Shown here one piece after another: positions 17,967-26,771 of a stretch of DNA of 64,000 nt. The translations under genes and the position numbers were made by a program. Position 1 is the stretch's first letter. Each line of letters opens with the position of its first letter. The DNA is from an uncultured Bacteroides sp. (lineage in GTDB: Bacteria > Bacteroidota > Bacteroidia > Bacteroidales > Bacteroidaceae): the NCBI GenBank assembly GCA_900551445.1, contig URWA01000002.1, positions 79,947 through 143,946 on the forward strand, written 5' to 3'. Below the pieces are notes generated by a model. That model worked only from the letters and a program-made list of their open reading frames with translations. It had not been told where the DNA came from and did not search any database.

Positions 17967-17996
17967 TTTGCTATTAGTTTTTAATCATTAATTTTG
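17967..17996 (+). promoter_or_regulatory. Promoter of the glycogen operon
   Basis: -33 TTTG at 17967-17970 and -7 TAATTTTG at 17989-17996, separated by 18 bases: a full sigma-ABfr promoter. The leader to the ATG at 18057 is about 50 bases and AT-rich. Confidence 0.65.
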
Positions 17997-18056
17997 AGGG
18001 AAAATAAATAACATCTTTTTAGAACGAATATTAATTTATAACCTTAATATACAACT

Positions 18057-19994
18057 ATGAGTTATTTACGATTTGATAAGACTATAATGACAAATCTGGA
18101 AGAAACTCTGACTAGAGAAATTCTTCGTACAAATCGCTCGGGGGCTTATCATTGTTCGACTATCGTAGATTGTAATACCCGTAAGTATCATGGCTTGCTG
18201 GTAATACCTGTACCTGAGTTGGACGATGAAAATCATGTGTTGCTTTCTTCTTTGGATGAAACCGTCATTCAGCATGGGGCGGAATTCAATCTGGGTCTCC
18301 ATAAATATGGAGGTGACAATTTCAGTCCTAGGGGGCACAAGTACATTCGGGAGTTTGAGTGTGAAAAAGTGCCGACTACGGTTTATCGGGTCGGAGGAGT
18401 CGTACTGAAGAAGGAAAAAGTGTTCGTGCACCATGAAAACCGTATTTTGATTCGCTACACGTTGGTGGATGCACATTCGGAAACCACTCTTCGACTTCGT
18501 CCTTATCTGGCATTCCGTAGCGTACGTCAGTACACGCATGAAAATGCGCGGGCCAGCCGTCATTATGACATTGTGGAGAATGGAATCAAGACATGCATGT
18601 ATCCGGGATATCCCGAACTCTACATGCAGTTGAGTAAAGAAAATGAGTTTTGTTTCCATCCTGACTGGTACAGAGGCATTGAATATCCTAAGGAACGTGA
18701 ACGTGGATATGACTTTAACGAGGATTTGTATGTTCCAGGCTATTTTGAGGTAAGTATCAAGAAAGGGGAATCAGTGACTTTCTCTGGGGGGGTATCTCCT
18801 ATTGAAACGCTTTCTTTAAATGCGTTGTTCGCAGCCGAAGTGGAGCAGCGTACTCCACGCGACAATTTTAAAAACTGCTTGATTAATTCAGCTCATCAGT
18901 TCTTGAACAAGCAGGATGGGGAATCTTATATTTTGGCTGGATATCCTTGGTTCAAATGCCGTGCGCGTGACATGTTCATTTCCTTGCCGGGATTGACTCT
19001 TTCTGTCGGAGAGATTAGCAAGTTTGAGATGATTATGGAAACTGCCATAAAAGCCGTTTATGCGTTTATGGAAGGAAAAGACAGTCATCTGAAAGTAACA
19101 GAGATTGAACATCCGGATGTGCTTTTGTGGATGGTTTGGGCCATACAGCAGTATGCCAAGATGGTGTCTTGGGATGAAGCCCGAGTGAAATACGGAAAAC
19201 TGCTGAAGGATGTGATGGAATATCTGGCTGGCAACAAACATCCCAATCTGGCAGTGCATGACAATGGCTTGGTTTATGCAAACGGAAGAGATAAAGCTGT
19301 GACATGGATGAATTCTACGGTCAACGGACGTCCGGTGGTTGCACGAACGGGCTATATCGTGGAATTTAATGCGTTGTGGTACAATGCCCTTTGTTTCGTA
19401 GCTGATTTACTGGCCGGAGACGAGGGCTTTGCTGCTTATTTACACCAGTTCTCGGAAAAGGCTGCTCCTTCTTTCATCCATACTTTCCTGAATGAATATG
19501 GCTATTTGCTGGATTATGTAGATGGAGACATGATGGACTGGAGCGTACGTCCGAACATGATTTTTGCTGCCGCATTTGATTATTCGCCACTTGACTCCAA
19601 ACAGAAGAAAGGTGTGATTGACATTGTGACCAAAGAATTGCTGACTCCAAAAGGACTCCGTTCTTTGAGTCCGAAGAGCGGGGGATACAATCCCAATTAT
19701 GTGGGTCCTCAGCTTCAGCGTGATTATGCCTATCATCAGGGTACGGCATGGCCGTGGCTGGAAGGTTTCTACTTGGAGGCTTATCTGCGTATCTACAAGC
19801 GGAGTGCAATCTCTTTTGTAGAACGTCAGCTGATTAGTTATGAAGACCAGATGACTTGTCATTGCATCGGTTCTATTCCGGAACTGTTTGATGGCAATCC
19901 GCCTTTCCAGGGAAGAGGAGCCATTTCGTTTGCGATGAATGTAGCCGAGATTTTACGTACATTGAATTTGTTGGAGAAATATAACAATCAATAA
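18057..19994 (+). CDS. Glycogen debranching enzyme (amylo-alpha-1,6-glucosidase type)
   Basis: 645-residue cytosolic enzyme expected to hydrolyse alpha-1,6 branch points of glycogen. The N-terminal beta domain (about 1-260; LTREILRTNRSGAYHCSTIVDCNTRKYHGLL) is the bacterial GDE N-terminal type; the C-terminal (alpha/alpha)6 toroid runs from about 280 (FKCRARDMFISLPGL) to the end, with the conserved YHQGTAWPWLEGFYLEAYLR. First gene of the debranching enzyme, GT4 and GH57 set; the GT4 gene begins 14 bases on after an AGGAGG-like ribosome site, which is unusually strong for this genome. Confidence 0.92.
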   Translation: MSYLRFDKTIMTNLEETLTREILRTNRSGAYHCSTIVDCNTRKYHGLLVIPVPELDDENHVLLSSLDETVIQHGAEFNLGLHKYGGDNFSPRGHKYIREFECEKVPTTVYRVGGVVLKKEKVFVHHENRILIRYTLVDAHSETTLRLRPYLAFRSVRQYTHENARASRHYDIVENGIKTCMYPGYPELYMQLSKENEFCFHPDWYRGIEYPKERERGYDFNEDLYVPGYFEVSIKKGESVTFSGGVSPIETLSLNALFAAEVEQRTPRDNFKNCLINSAHQFLNKQDGESYILAGYPWFKCRARDMFISLPGLTLSVGEISKFEMIMETAIKAVYAFMEGKDSHLKVTEIEHPDVLLWMVWAIQQYAKMVSWDEARVKYGKLLKDVMEYLAGNKHPNLAVHDNGLVYANGRDKAVTWMNSTVNGRPVVARTGYIVEFNALWYNALCFVADLLAGDEGFAAYLHQFSEKAAPSFIHTFLNEYGYLLDYVDGDMMDWSVRPNMIFAAAFDYSPLDSKQKKGVIDIVTKELLTPKGLRSLSPKSGGYNPNYVGPQLQRDYAYHQGTAWPWLEGFYLEAYLRIYKRSAISFVERQLISYEDQMTCHCIGSIPELFDGNPPFQGRGAISFAMNVAEILRTLNLLEKYNNQ

Positions 19995-20008
19995 GAGGAG
20001 GAGTTTGT

Positions 20009-21280
20009 ATGAAAGTTTTGATGTTTGGTTGGGAATTTCCTCCTCATATCTTGGGAGGATTAGGTACAGCCAGTTATGGACTGACTCATGGACTTGCCCA
20101 GCAGCAGGATATGGAAATCACTTTCTGTATTCCGAAGCCTTGGGGCGATGAAGACCAGAGTTTTTTGCGTATCATAGGCATGAACAGTGTGCCCATTGTG
20201 TGGCGTGACGTACAGTGGGATCATGTAAAAGACAGAGTGGGAAGCTATATGGATCCGCAGCTGTATTATGATTTGCGTGATCATATCTATGCGGACTTCA
20301 ATTATATGCATACCAATGATTTGGGTTGCCTGGAGTTTTCTGGACGTTATCCGGACAATCTGCATGAAGAAATCAACAATTATTCCATTGTGGCAGGGGT
20401 AGTGGCCCGTCAGCAGCAGTTTGATATTATCCATTCACACGACTGGCTGACTTATCCGGCAGGTATCCATGCAAAACAGGTATCTGGCAAACCGCTGGTT
20501 ATCCACGTGCATGCCACAGACTTTGACCGCAGTAGAGGTAATGTCAATCCGACGGTTTATTCCATTGAGAAGAACGGTATGGACCATGCAGACTGCATTA
20601 TGTGTGTGAGTGAACTTACCCGTCAGACTGTAATCAATAAGTATTATCAGGATCCTCGCAAGGTCTTTACCGTACACAATGCCGTATCTCCACTTTCCAA
20701 GGAGATTCAGGATATTCAGGTAAAGAAGAATCCGAAAGAAAAAATCGTGACCTTCCTTGGACGTATCACCATGCAGAAAGGACCAGAGTATTTCGTGGAG
20801 GCTGCCGCCATGGTGTTGAAGCGTGCCCGTAACGTTCGTTTCGTGATGGCCGGAAGCGGTGACATGATGAACGCCATGATTCGCTTGGCAGCAGAAAGAG
20901 GCATTGCCGACCGGTTCCATTTCCCGGGATTCATGAAAGGGAAACAGGTGTATGAGGTGTTGAAGCTGAGCGATGTATATATCATGCCTTCGGTATCCGA
21001 GCCATTTGGTATTTCTCCGTTGGAGGCCATGCAGTGTTGCGTACCGACGATTATTTCCAAACAGTCTGGTTGTGCGGAAATCCTTTCCAAGTGTATAAAG
21101 ACCGATTATTGGGATATACATGCCATGGCAGACGCTATCCATTCTATTTGTACCAACAATTCATTGTATGAATATCTCCGTGATGAAGGAAAGAAGGAAG
21201 TGGATGGTATTGTATGGGAAAAGGTCGGCGTGAAGATTCGTGGACTTTATGAGCAAGTCTTAAAAAATTATGGAAAATAA
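20009..21280 (+). CDS. Glycosyltransferase family 4, glycogen synthase-like
   Basis: GT-B glycosyltransferase, probably the working glycogen elongating enzyme of this locus. The N-terminus MFGWEFPPHILGGLGTASYGL has the nucleotide-sugar synthase GGLG loop, and the C-terminal domain holds the retaining GT4 signature SEPFGISPLEAM (about 330-341). Length is 423 residues. It is preceded by AAGAGGAGGAG, a strong ribosome binding site, 14 bases after the debranching enzyme, and followed 15 bases later by the GH57 gene. Donor (UDP- or ADP-glucose) is not certain. Confidence 0.88.
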   Translation: MKVLMFGWEFPPHILGGLGTASYGLTHGLAQQQDMEITFCIPKPWGDEDQSFLRIIGMNSVPIVWRDVQWDHVKDRVGSYMDPQLYYDLRDHIYADFNYMHTNDLGCLEFSGRYPDNLHEEINNYSIVAGVVARQQQFDIIHSHDWLTYPAGIHAKQVSGKPLVIHVHATDFDRSRGNVNPTVYSIEKNGMDHADCIMCVSELTRQTVINKYYQDPRKVFTVHNAVSPLSKEIQDIQVKKNPKEKIVTFLGRITMQKGPEYFVEAAAMVLKRARNVRFVMAGSGDMMNAMIRLAAERGIADRFHFPGFMKGKQVYEVLKLSDVYIMPSVSEPFGISPLEAMQCCVPTIISKQSGCAEILSKCIKTDYWDIHAMADAIHSICTNNSLYEYLRDEGKKEVDGIVWEKVGVKIRGLYEQVLKNYGK

Positions 21281-21295
21281 AAACAGCAATACGAT

Positions 21296-22681
21296 ATGAA
21301 AACAATTTGTCTTTACTTTGAAATACACCAGATTATCCATCTGAAACGTTATCGTTTCTTTGAAATCGGTTCGGAACATTATTATTACGATGATTATGCC
21401 AATGAGCAGGGTATGAATGAAGTGGCTGAACGCTCTTATATTCCCGCTTTGAAAACCCTGATTGAGATGGCAAAAGCTTCAAACGGAGCCTTTAAGGTCG
21501 CATTGTCTATTTCAGGAGTTGCTTTGGAGCAGCTGGAAATTCATGCCCCTGCAGTCATTGAACTGTTGCATGAGCTGAATGCGACAGGTTGCTGCGAGTT
21601 CCTTTGTGAGCCTTACTCACACGGTTTGTCTTCTTTGAAGAATGAAACCTGCTTCCGGGAAGAAGTAGAACGTATGCGTGTGAAGATTAAAGATTATTTC
21701 GGTCAGGAACCCAAGGTATTCCGCAATTCCAGTTTGATTTACGATAACGAAATCGGAGGCATTGTGGCCGATATGGGTTTCAAAGGAATGTTGGCTGAAG
21801 GTGCGAAACATGTATTGGGCTGGAAGAGTCCTCACTACTTGTATCATTGTGCCGAAAATCCGAACCTGAAACTGTTGCTTCGTGACTTTAAGTTGTCGGA
21901 CGATATCAGCTTGCGTTTCTCTAACAGTGAATGGAGCGAATATCCGCTGTTTGCCGATAAGTACATTGGTTGGATTGCTTCTTTGCCGGAAAACGAACAG
22001 GTCATCAATATCTTTATGGAACTCTCTGCATTGGGTATTTTCCAGCCGTTGTCTTCCAATATTCTGGAATTCCTGAAAGCGTTGCCTGAATGTGCCCGTC
22101 AGAAAGGAATTACGTTCTCTACTCCTTCAGAAATTGTGACCAAACTGAAATCGGTAGATATGATTGATGTGCCTTATCCGATGTCATGGGTAGACGAAGA
22201 GCGTGATATCAGTCCTTGGTTGGGTAACGTGATGCAGCGTGAAGCTTTTGATAAGCTTTACAGCGTAGCAGAACGTGTACATTTGTGCTCAGACCGCCGA
22301 ATCAAGCAAGACTGGGATTACCTGCAGGCAAGCAATAATTTCCGTTTCATGACCACCAAACAGATGGGAGTGGCTTTGGATCGTGGCATCTATGATTCTC
22401 CGTATGATGCATTTACCAATTATATGAATATTTTGGGTGACTTTATCGGACGTGTCAATGCTTTGTATCCGGTGGATATGGAAGATGAGGAATTGAATTC
22501 TTTGTTGACTACTATACGCAACCAAGAGGAAGAACTGGTACAGTTGAACGATGAGGTGAAACATTTGCAGGAACAGCTGAAGGAGAAAGAGCAGAAAGCG
22601 GAAAAAGCTCCGGCAAAGAAAGCTCCAGCCAAGAAGACGGCTTCTTCCACAGCTAAGAAAACCACTTCAAAGAAAGCATAA
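21296..22681 (+). CDS. GH57 alpha-amylase-like protein, probably non-catalytic, with coiled coil and Lys/Ala-rich tail
   Basis: 461 residues. The fold matches GH57 alpha-amylases (MKTICLYFEIHQ start, FRN-LIY-NEI and GFKGMLAEGAKHVLGW segments, LRDFKLSDDISLRFSN). At the usual nucleophile motif FRNTELIY this protein reads FRNSSLIY, putting S146 where Glu is expected. At the usual acid motif FMDYETFGEHQ it reads FMELSALGIFQ, putting E242 where Asp is expected. Both changes are in-frame with good flanks, so it is likely one of the alpha-amylase-like homologues without normal catalysis. After about residue 400 comes a coiled coil (EEELVQLNDEVKHLQEQLKE) and then a histone-like tail with repeats of APAKK. 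Its place in the glycogen operon suggests glycogen binding or a scaffold role, which is inference. Confidence 0.85.
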   Translation: MKTICLYFEIHQIIHLKRYRFFEIGSEHYYYDDYANEQGMNEVAERSYIPALKTLIEMAKASNGAFKVALSISGVALEQLEIHAPAVIELLHELNATGCCEFLCEPYSHGLSSLKNETCFREEVERMRVKIKDYFGQEPKVFRNSSLIYDNEIGGIVADMGFKGMLAEGAKHVLGWKSPHYLYHCAENPNLKLLLRDFKLSDDISLRFSNSEWSEYPLFADKYIGWIASLPENEQVINIFMELSALGIFQPLSSNILEFLKALPECARQKGITFSTPSEIVTKLKSVDMIDVPYPMSWVDEERDISPWLGNVMQREAFDKLYSVAERVHLCSDRRIKQDWDYLQASNNFRFMTTKQMGVALDRGIYDSPYDAFTNYMNILGDFIGRVNALYPVDMEDEELNSLLTTIRNQEEELVQLNDEVKHLQEQLKEKEQKAEKAPAKKAPAKKTASSTAKKTTSKKA

Positions 22682-22701
22682 ATCCGATAAGTTATCGGAA
22701 T

Positions 22702-22738
22702 AAAAAAATCCTGGAATCAATCGATTCCAGGATTTTTT
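22702..22738. terminator. Bidirectional terminator between the GH57 and DUF4270 genes
   Basis: Hairpin ATCCTGGAATC / GATTCCAGGAT (22709-22734) flanked by an A run before and a T run after, so it works on both strands for the convergent genes. Confidence 0.9.
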
Positions 22739-22761
22739 ATGATATAGAATTCAAATGCTTA

Positions 22762-24219
22762 TTATTTATTGAATTTAGGCTTGGTGTAGATAACTTCCAT
22801 TTTTATCTTTTCGCCGTCTTCACCACCTACCAATTTAGCTGAGTTCACTTCCAGGTCGTGCGAAAGTCCGATTGTGTTTCCTTTTGAGTCTGTTTCTGTT
22901 TTCACCGGAATCAGTACCAGCGTATTGTATTCATCCCATCCTTCAGCAGGTTCTTCCTTTGTTCTCATGTCACTGAATATCTGACTGATCAGACGGTTCA
23001 TCTGTGAGAATGAATAAGAATTTGTTGTGCTGCTGTAAGTGCCGAGGAAAGACGTCTTGCTGTCGTATGTTTGCTTCTGTTCAAAGAAGTTCTTTACTTC
23101 ACTCTTTCGGATGAGCAGCAAATTTTGTGGGGTTCCCATTTTATAGGGACTGTTTGCTGAGCTTTCGCTGATATTTTTATACTTGGTAAATGACATGGAT
23201 ACCGAATTCAGTGTATCATTGCCAAGGGCTTCGTACATCTCTTTCAGCGGGAGCTTCACTTCCGTGCAAAGTCCGGCAGGCGTTTTCAGATACGTGTTGT
23301 GCGTTTCAGCTGCCAGTCTTTCCAGGTTATCGCCAGTGTTACTCAAGCGCGTAGACATATATACCTCATTGGTAGCCGCAAACGGGATGTAAGTATAGAC
23401 CAGAGAGTCAATTTTACCGGTAGAAGGTCTTTCTACCAGATAGCTGACTTTTGTTCTTAACCAAATACTTCCGATGTATAAGATAGAGCCTTCTCCACTC
23501 GTGTTGTGGATATAAAATCCAGGGATCACATTATGGATGAAAGAGTGAGAATCTTTAAAATAGTTTTTATTCTCTTTGTACTTCCTTTTTAAGAAGGCGC
23601 TGAGCGTTTCTTCTCCTCTTGCTTTTCTGGCTTTGTCCAAATCGATTATCACAGGAGGATATCCACCGTCAGCTTTTTTTATAGAGTCAATTTGTGCGTC
23701 AGTCCATGAATTGTCGCGTACGGCATAGTCTTGTTCTGCCAAAGGAGCTTCGTCCTTATTGTAAAAATTTTCCGGATTGTAAGAAGTATAATATAGGTTT
23801 AAGTCTTCACCCGTATCGTCAATGGCCTGATTCAACATATCTACCCTTACACGCATGGGAGCCAGTGAATCGCCGAAGAAACTGGAATAGGACAATATCA
23901 AAGTGGTAGATACTATATCCTGCATGGTTTCCGGAAATTCAAAGTCTTCCGTACAGTTGACTTGTGTGATGAAATCGGTGGTATAGGTTCCGAAATCCGG
24001 GTCTGTGAATTTCCCCAGATACGCATTGCTGGTACGGGAGAATACGCCGTTCGGATTCAAGTCTGTATACTTCAGTGTCTTTGTGGTCGCTTCGAAAGTT
24101 TGAGCCGATGCCGTAATTTCATCGGTATCTGCCACAAAATCACCGATACCGGTAGTGGTATCATCACAACTGTAGAGTGTGGCTGCAAGTCCGATTGCGG
24201 CCAAGAACTTAAGTCTCAT
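22762..24219 (-). CDS. DUF4270 domain lipoprotein
   Basis: 485 residues with a lipoprotein signal (LAATLYSC, C18 lipidated, followed by DDTTTGIGDF). The rest matches the Bacteroidetes-only DUF4270 family, found next to glycogen synthase-like genes in many Bacteroidales. Function unknown; probably periplasm-facing or surface. It starts 26 bases after the GT5-like gene on the same strand and is likely cotranscribed with it. Confidence 0.85.
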   Translation of the reverse strand: MRLKFLAAIGLAATLYSCDDTTTGIGDFVADTDEITASAQTFEATTKTLKYTDLNPNGVFSRTSNAYLGKFTDPDFGTYTTDFITQVNCTEDFEFPETMQDIVSTTLILSYSSFFGDSLAPMRVRVDMLNQAIDDTGEDLNLYYTSYNPENFYNKDEAPLAEQDYAVRDNSWTDAQIDSIKKADGGYPPVIIDLDKARKARGEETLSAFLKRKYKENKNYFKDSHSFIHNVIPGFYIHNTSGEGSILYIGSIWLRTKVSYLVERPSTGKIDSLVYTYIPFAATNEVYMSTRLSNTGDNLERLAAETHNTYLKTPAGLCTEVKLPLKEMYEALGNDTLNSVSMSFTKYKNISESSANSPYKMGTPQNLLLIRKSEVKNFFEQKQTYDSKTSFLGTYSSTTNSYSFSQMNRLISQIFSDMRTKEEPAEGWDEYNTLVLIPVKTETDSKGNTIGLSHDLEVNSAKLVGGEDGEKIKMEVIYTKPKFNK

Positions 24220-24245
24220 TTTTGTACTTTTTTATCTATTCGTAT

Positions 24246-25064
24246 TTATTCGGCTCCATCGAATACCTTATCATAGAATGCATCACATGCATCTGCGTAG
24301 GCATCACCCGAAGCGTATTCAAGCACCGGAATGTTCAGGCTTCGTGCATAGTCGATTACATTCTGGTTGACAGTCTCATCGTTTTGTATTACTCCGTCGG
24401 AGTAGGCTACGGCCAGTTTGCAAAGGTCTTCATAGCTTGCCGGAGATTTCATCATGCTGACATCTTCCGGAGTCACTTCCTTGAAGAGCACCTGGTCGGC
24501 GAAGTTAGGAGCGAGGTTCGATTTGAATCCTTCCTGATAAAGAGAATAAATTACTTTTGAGTCGCGGAAAGAAGGTTCATCATAGTAAGCCTTCTTGATA
24601 TAAAGAGGAACCATCGCGCTCATCCAGCCGTGACAATGAATCACATCCGGACACCAGCGCAGTTTCTTTACAGTTTCCAATACCCCGCGGGCATAGAAAA
24701 TGGCGCGTTCACCATTGTCTTCATAGTCATTTCCGTTTTCGTCACACGTCATCTGGCGGTGCTGGAAATAATCATCATTATCAATAAAGTACACTTGTCT
24801 GCGCGCAGCCTGGATAGATGCCACCTTGATAATCAGCGGATGATCCGTATCGTCGATAATTAAATTCATTCCAGACAGACGGATTACTTCATGCAACTGA
24901 TTCCTGCGTTCGTTCACAATGCCCCATTTAGGCATGAATGTTCTGATTTCGCGGCCTTTGTCTTGTATGGCTTGCGGTAAATTCTGGCCAATCAATGCCA
25001 GGTTACTTTCGGGTACGTAAGGAGTAATTTCTTGTGTAATGAATAAAACTTTTTTCGCGCTCAT
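24246..25064 (-). CDS. Half-length glycogen/starch synthase-like protein (GT5 N-terminal domain only)
   Basis: 272 residues from the chosen ATG at 25064 (MSAKKVLFITQEITPYVPES). It matches only the N-terminal Rossmann-like half of GT5 starch/glycogen synthases; the C-terminal half with the Glu-containing catalytic motif is absent. The family's ADP-glucose loop KTGGLADV is replaced by PESNLALIG. It therefore should not work as a glycogen synthase by itself; a regulatory or partner role beside the complete GT4 enzyme is possible. The longer start at 25094 is rejected because the promoter (25092-25099) overlaps it. Confidence 0.82.
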   Translation of the reverse strand: MSAKKVLFITQEITPYVPESNLALIGQNLPQAIQDKGREIRTFMPKWGIVNERRNQLHEVIRLSGMNLIIDDTDHPLIIKVASIQAARRQVYFIDNDDYFQHRQMTCDENGNDYEDNGERAIFYARGVLETVKKLRWCPDVIHCHGWMSAMVPLYIKKAYYDEPSFRDSKVIYSLYQEGFKSNLAPNFADQVLFKEVTPEDVSMMKSPASYEDLCKLAVAYSDGVIQNDETVNQNVIDYARSLNIPVLEYASGDAYADACDAFYDKVFDGAE

Positions 25065-25091
25065 TGTATTATTGTTGCTCTTAACAGGTTG

Positions 25092-25099
25092 CAAAGATA
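25092..25099 (-). promoter_or_regulatory. Promoter -7 element of the GT5-like/DUF4270 pair
   Basis: Minus-strand TATCTTTG (perfect TAnnTTTG), 28 bases before the ATG at 25064. The rest of the divergent region to 25319 is AT-rich; I see only a near-match TACTTTG for panC at 25274-25280. Confidence 0.6.
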
Positions 25100-25319
25100 C
25101 AAAAAATAAGGCAATGAAGCGAGCCGGCAGTCGTTTATAAATCCTTATAGTATGTTAATGTATTGATAAACAGCGTGCTATAATAGTGTTTGCTCTACGT
25201 TATAGACGGGGTAAATTCTGTAAATGCAGAAAGAATTTTTCTTTTCTGTTTCTTTTTATGGCAAATAAATAGTTACTTTGCAGCCGTTTTCTGAATTTAT
25301 GATTAAAAACAGGAATAAG

Positions 25320-26165
25320 ATGAAGTTAATTCGAACAATCAGTGAGCTTCGCGCCGAACTGGATGCTTTCCGCAAGGCGGGAAAGACAATCGGGCTGGTT
25401 CCGACGATGGGAGCTTTGCATGCGGGACACGCTTCATTGGTGAAACGTGCCGTAGCTGAGAATGAAGTAGTGGTAGTCAGCGATTTTGTGAACCCTACCC
25501 AGTTTAACGACCAGAATGACCTTTTGAAATATCCGCGTACCTTGGAAGCGGATTGCGCGTTGCTGGAGAAATGTGGAGCTACGTTGGTGTTTGCTCCTTC
25601 GGTAGAAGAAATCTATCCGGAACCGGATACACGCCAGTTCAGCTATGCACCGCTTGACACGGTGATGGAAGGAAAATACCGTCCGGGCCATTTCAATGGA
25701 GTATGTCAGATTGTGAGCAAGCTGTTCTTGATTGTAGAGCCTGACCGGGCTTACTTTGGTGAGAAAGACTTCCAGCAGCTGGCCATTATCCGTGAGATGG
25801 TACGTAAGTATCCTTTCGACATTCAGATTGTAGGCTGTCCGATTGTACGTGAAGAAGACGGCCTGGCCTTGAGCAGCCGCAATGCACGGCTCACTCCGGA
25901 ACAGCGTAAGGAAGCGGTACAGATTTCCAGAGCGTTGTTTGCCAGCGTGGATTTCAGCAAATCACGGGTATTGCGCGAAACGAAAGAGTATGTGGAACAA
26001 TGTATCCGCCGGGCACCGGGACTGGAACTGGAGTATTTCGAAATTGTCGACGGAAATACCTTGCAGCCGGTAAAGGCTTGGGACGAAAGCAATTACATTG
26101 TAGGTTGCATCACAGTATATTGCGGTGATGTACGTCTGATTGATAACATTAAATATAAAGGATAA
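25320..26165 (+). CDS. panC: Pantothenate synthetase
   Basis: ATP-dependent ligation of pantoate and beta-alanine to pantothenate, for CoA synthesis. Motifs PTMGALHAGH, KYRPGHFNGV, FGEKDFQQL and the KMSKS-like SSRN region are intact. 281 residues from the ATG at 25320 (MKLIRTISELR), the normal size; the upstream extension to 25278 is not conserved-looking and would leave no room for a leader. It is 3 bases before panD, a common Bacteroidetes pair. Confidence 0.95.
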   Translation: MKLIRTISELRAELDAFRKAGKTIGLVPTMGALHAGHASLVKRAVAENEVVVVSDFVNPTQFNDQNDLLKYPRTLEADCALLEKCGATLVFAPSVEEIYPEPDTRQFSYAPLDTVMEGKYRPGHFNGVCQIVSKLFLIVEPDRAYFGEKDFQQLAIIREMVRKYPFDIQIVGCPIVREEDGLALSSRNARLTPEQRKEAVQISRALFASVDFSKSRVLRETKEYVEQCIRRAPGLELEYFEIVDGNTLQPVKAWDESNYIVGCITVYCGDVRLIDNIKYKG

Positions 26166-26168
26166 CGG

Positions 26169-26522
26169 ATGATGATGATTGAAGTGTTGAAATCGAAGCT
26201 TCATTGCGTAACGGTGACAGAAGCGAACCTGAACTACATGGGCAGCATTACGATTGATGAAGATTTGATGGATGCGGCTAACCTGATTGCCGGCGAAAAA
26301 GTGCAGATTGTGGACAACAACAACGGAGAACGTTTTGAAACCTACATCATTAAAGGTGAACGTGGGTCTGGATGCATCTGCTTGAATGGAGCGGCGGCCC
26401 GTAAGGTGCAGGTGGGTGATGTGGTGATTATCATGTCGTATGCCCTGATGGACTTTGAGGAAGCTAAAACCTTCAAGCCGACCGTGGTGTTCCCGGATAC
26501 GGCCACCAATCGTCTTCTGTAG
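26169..26522 (+). CDS. panD: Aspartate 1-decarboxylase precursor
   Basis: Makes beta-alanine from aspartate, the second substrate of PanC. The self-processing site is the Gly-Ser pair in NYMGSITID (G25-S26 from the first ATG), where cleavage creates the pyruvoyl group. Length 117 is normal. Three Met codons in a row make the exact start uncertain by two codons. A bidirectional terminator follows. Confidence 0.95.
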   Translation: MMMIEVLKSKLHCVTVTEANLNYMGSITIDEDLMDAANLIAGEKVQIVDNNNGERFETYIIKGERGSGCICLNGAAARKVQVGDVVIIMSYALMDFEEAKTFKPTVVFPDTATNRLL

Positions 26523-26543
26523 AATTTATATCGAACCTGAAAT

Positions 26544-26597
26544 AAAAGAGCGGTGCCGGAAGAGAAATCTTACTTTTCCGGCACCGCTCTTTTTTAT
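26544..26597. terminator. Bidirectional terminator between panD and array 2/trpB2
   Basis: Long hairpin AAAAGAGCGGTGCCGGAA (26544-26561) with TTCCGGCACCGCTCTTTT (26576-26593), then T-rich sequence. Confidence 0.9.
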
Positions 26598-26627
26598 TCA
26601 TTTTCAGGCATTTGGACGTGTGTAAAA

Positions 26628-26753
26628 AAACGCAAGTACGTTTGCTCAAAAACGCTTCGGCGTTTTAGGGCAAACGCCTTTGCGTTTTAATCAAAACGTA
26701 CTTGCGTTTCAGGTAAAACGTCAAAGCGTTTTCCTCCAAACGCCTTTGCGTTT
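26628..26753. repeat. Array 2 of 22-bp-period palindromic repeats (6 units)
   Basis: Six 16-bp palindromes start at 26628, 26650, 26672, 26694, 26716 and 26738, an exact 22-bp period. Central four bases: AAGT, TTCG, CTTT, ACTT, CAAA, CTTT. Spacers are 6 bp (GCTCAA, TAGGGC, TAATCA, CAGGTA, TCCTCC). The first unit is the reverse complement of the fourth. The array lies between convergent panD and trpB2, ending 18 bp from the trpB2 stop. Confidence 0.95.
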
Positions 26754-26771
26754 TTTTCGGGCTTCCAAAAT

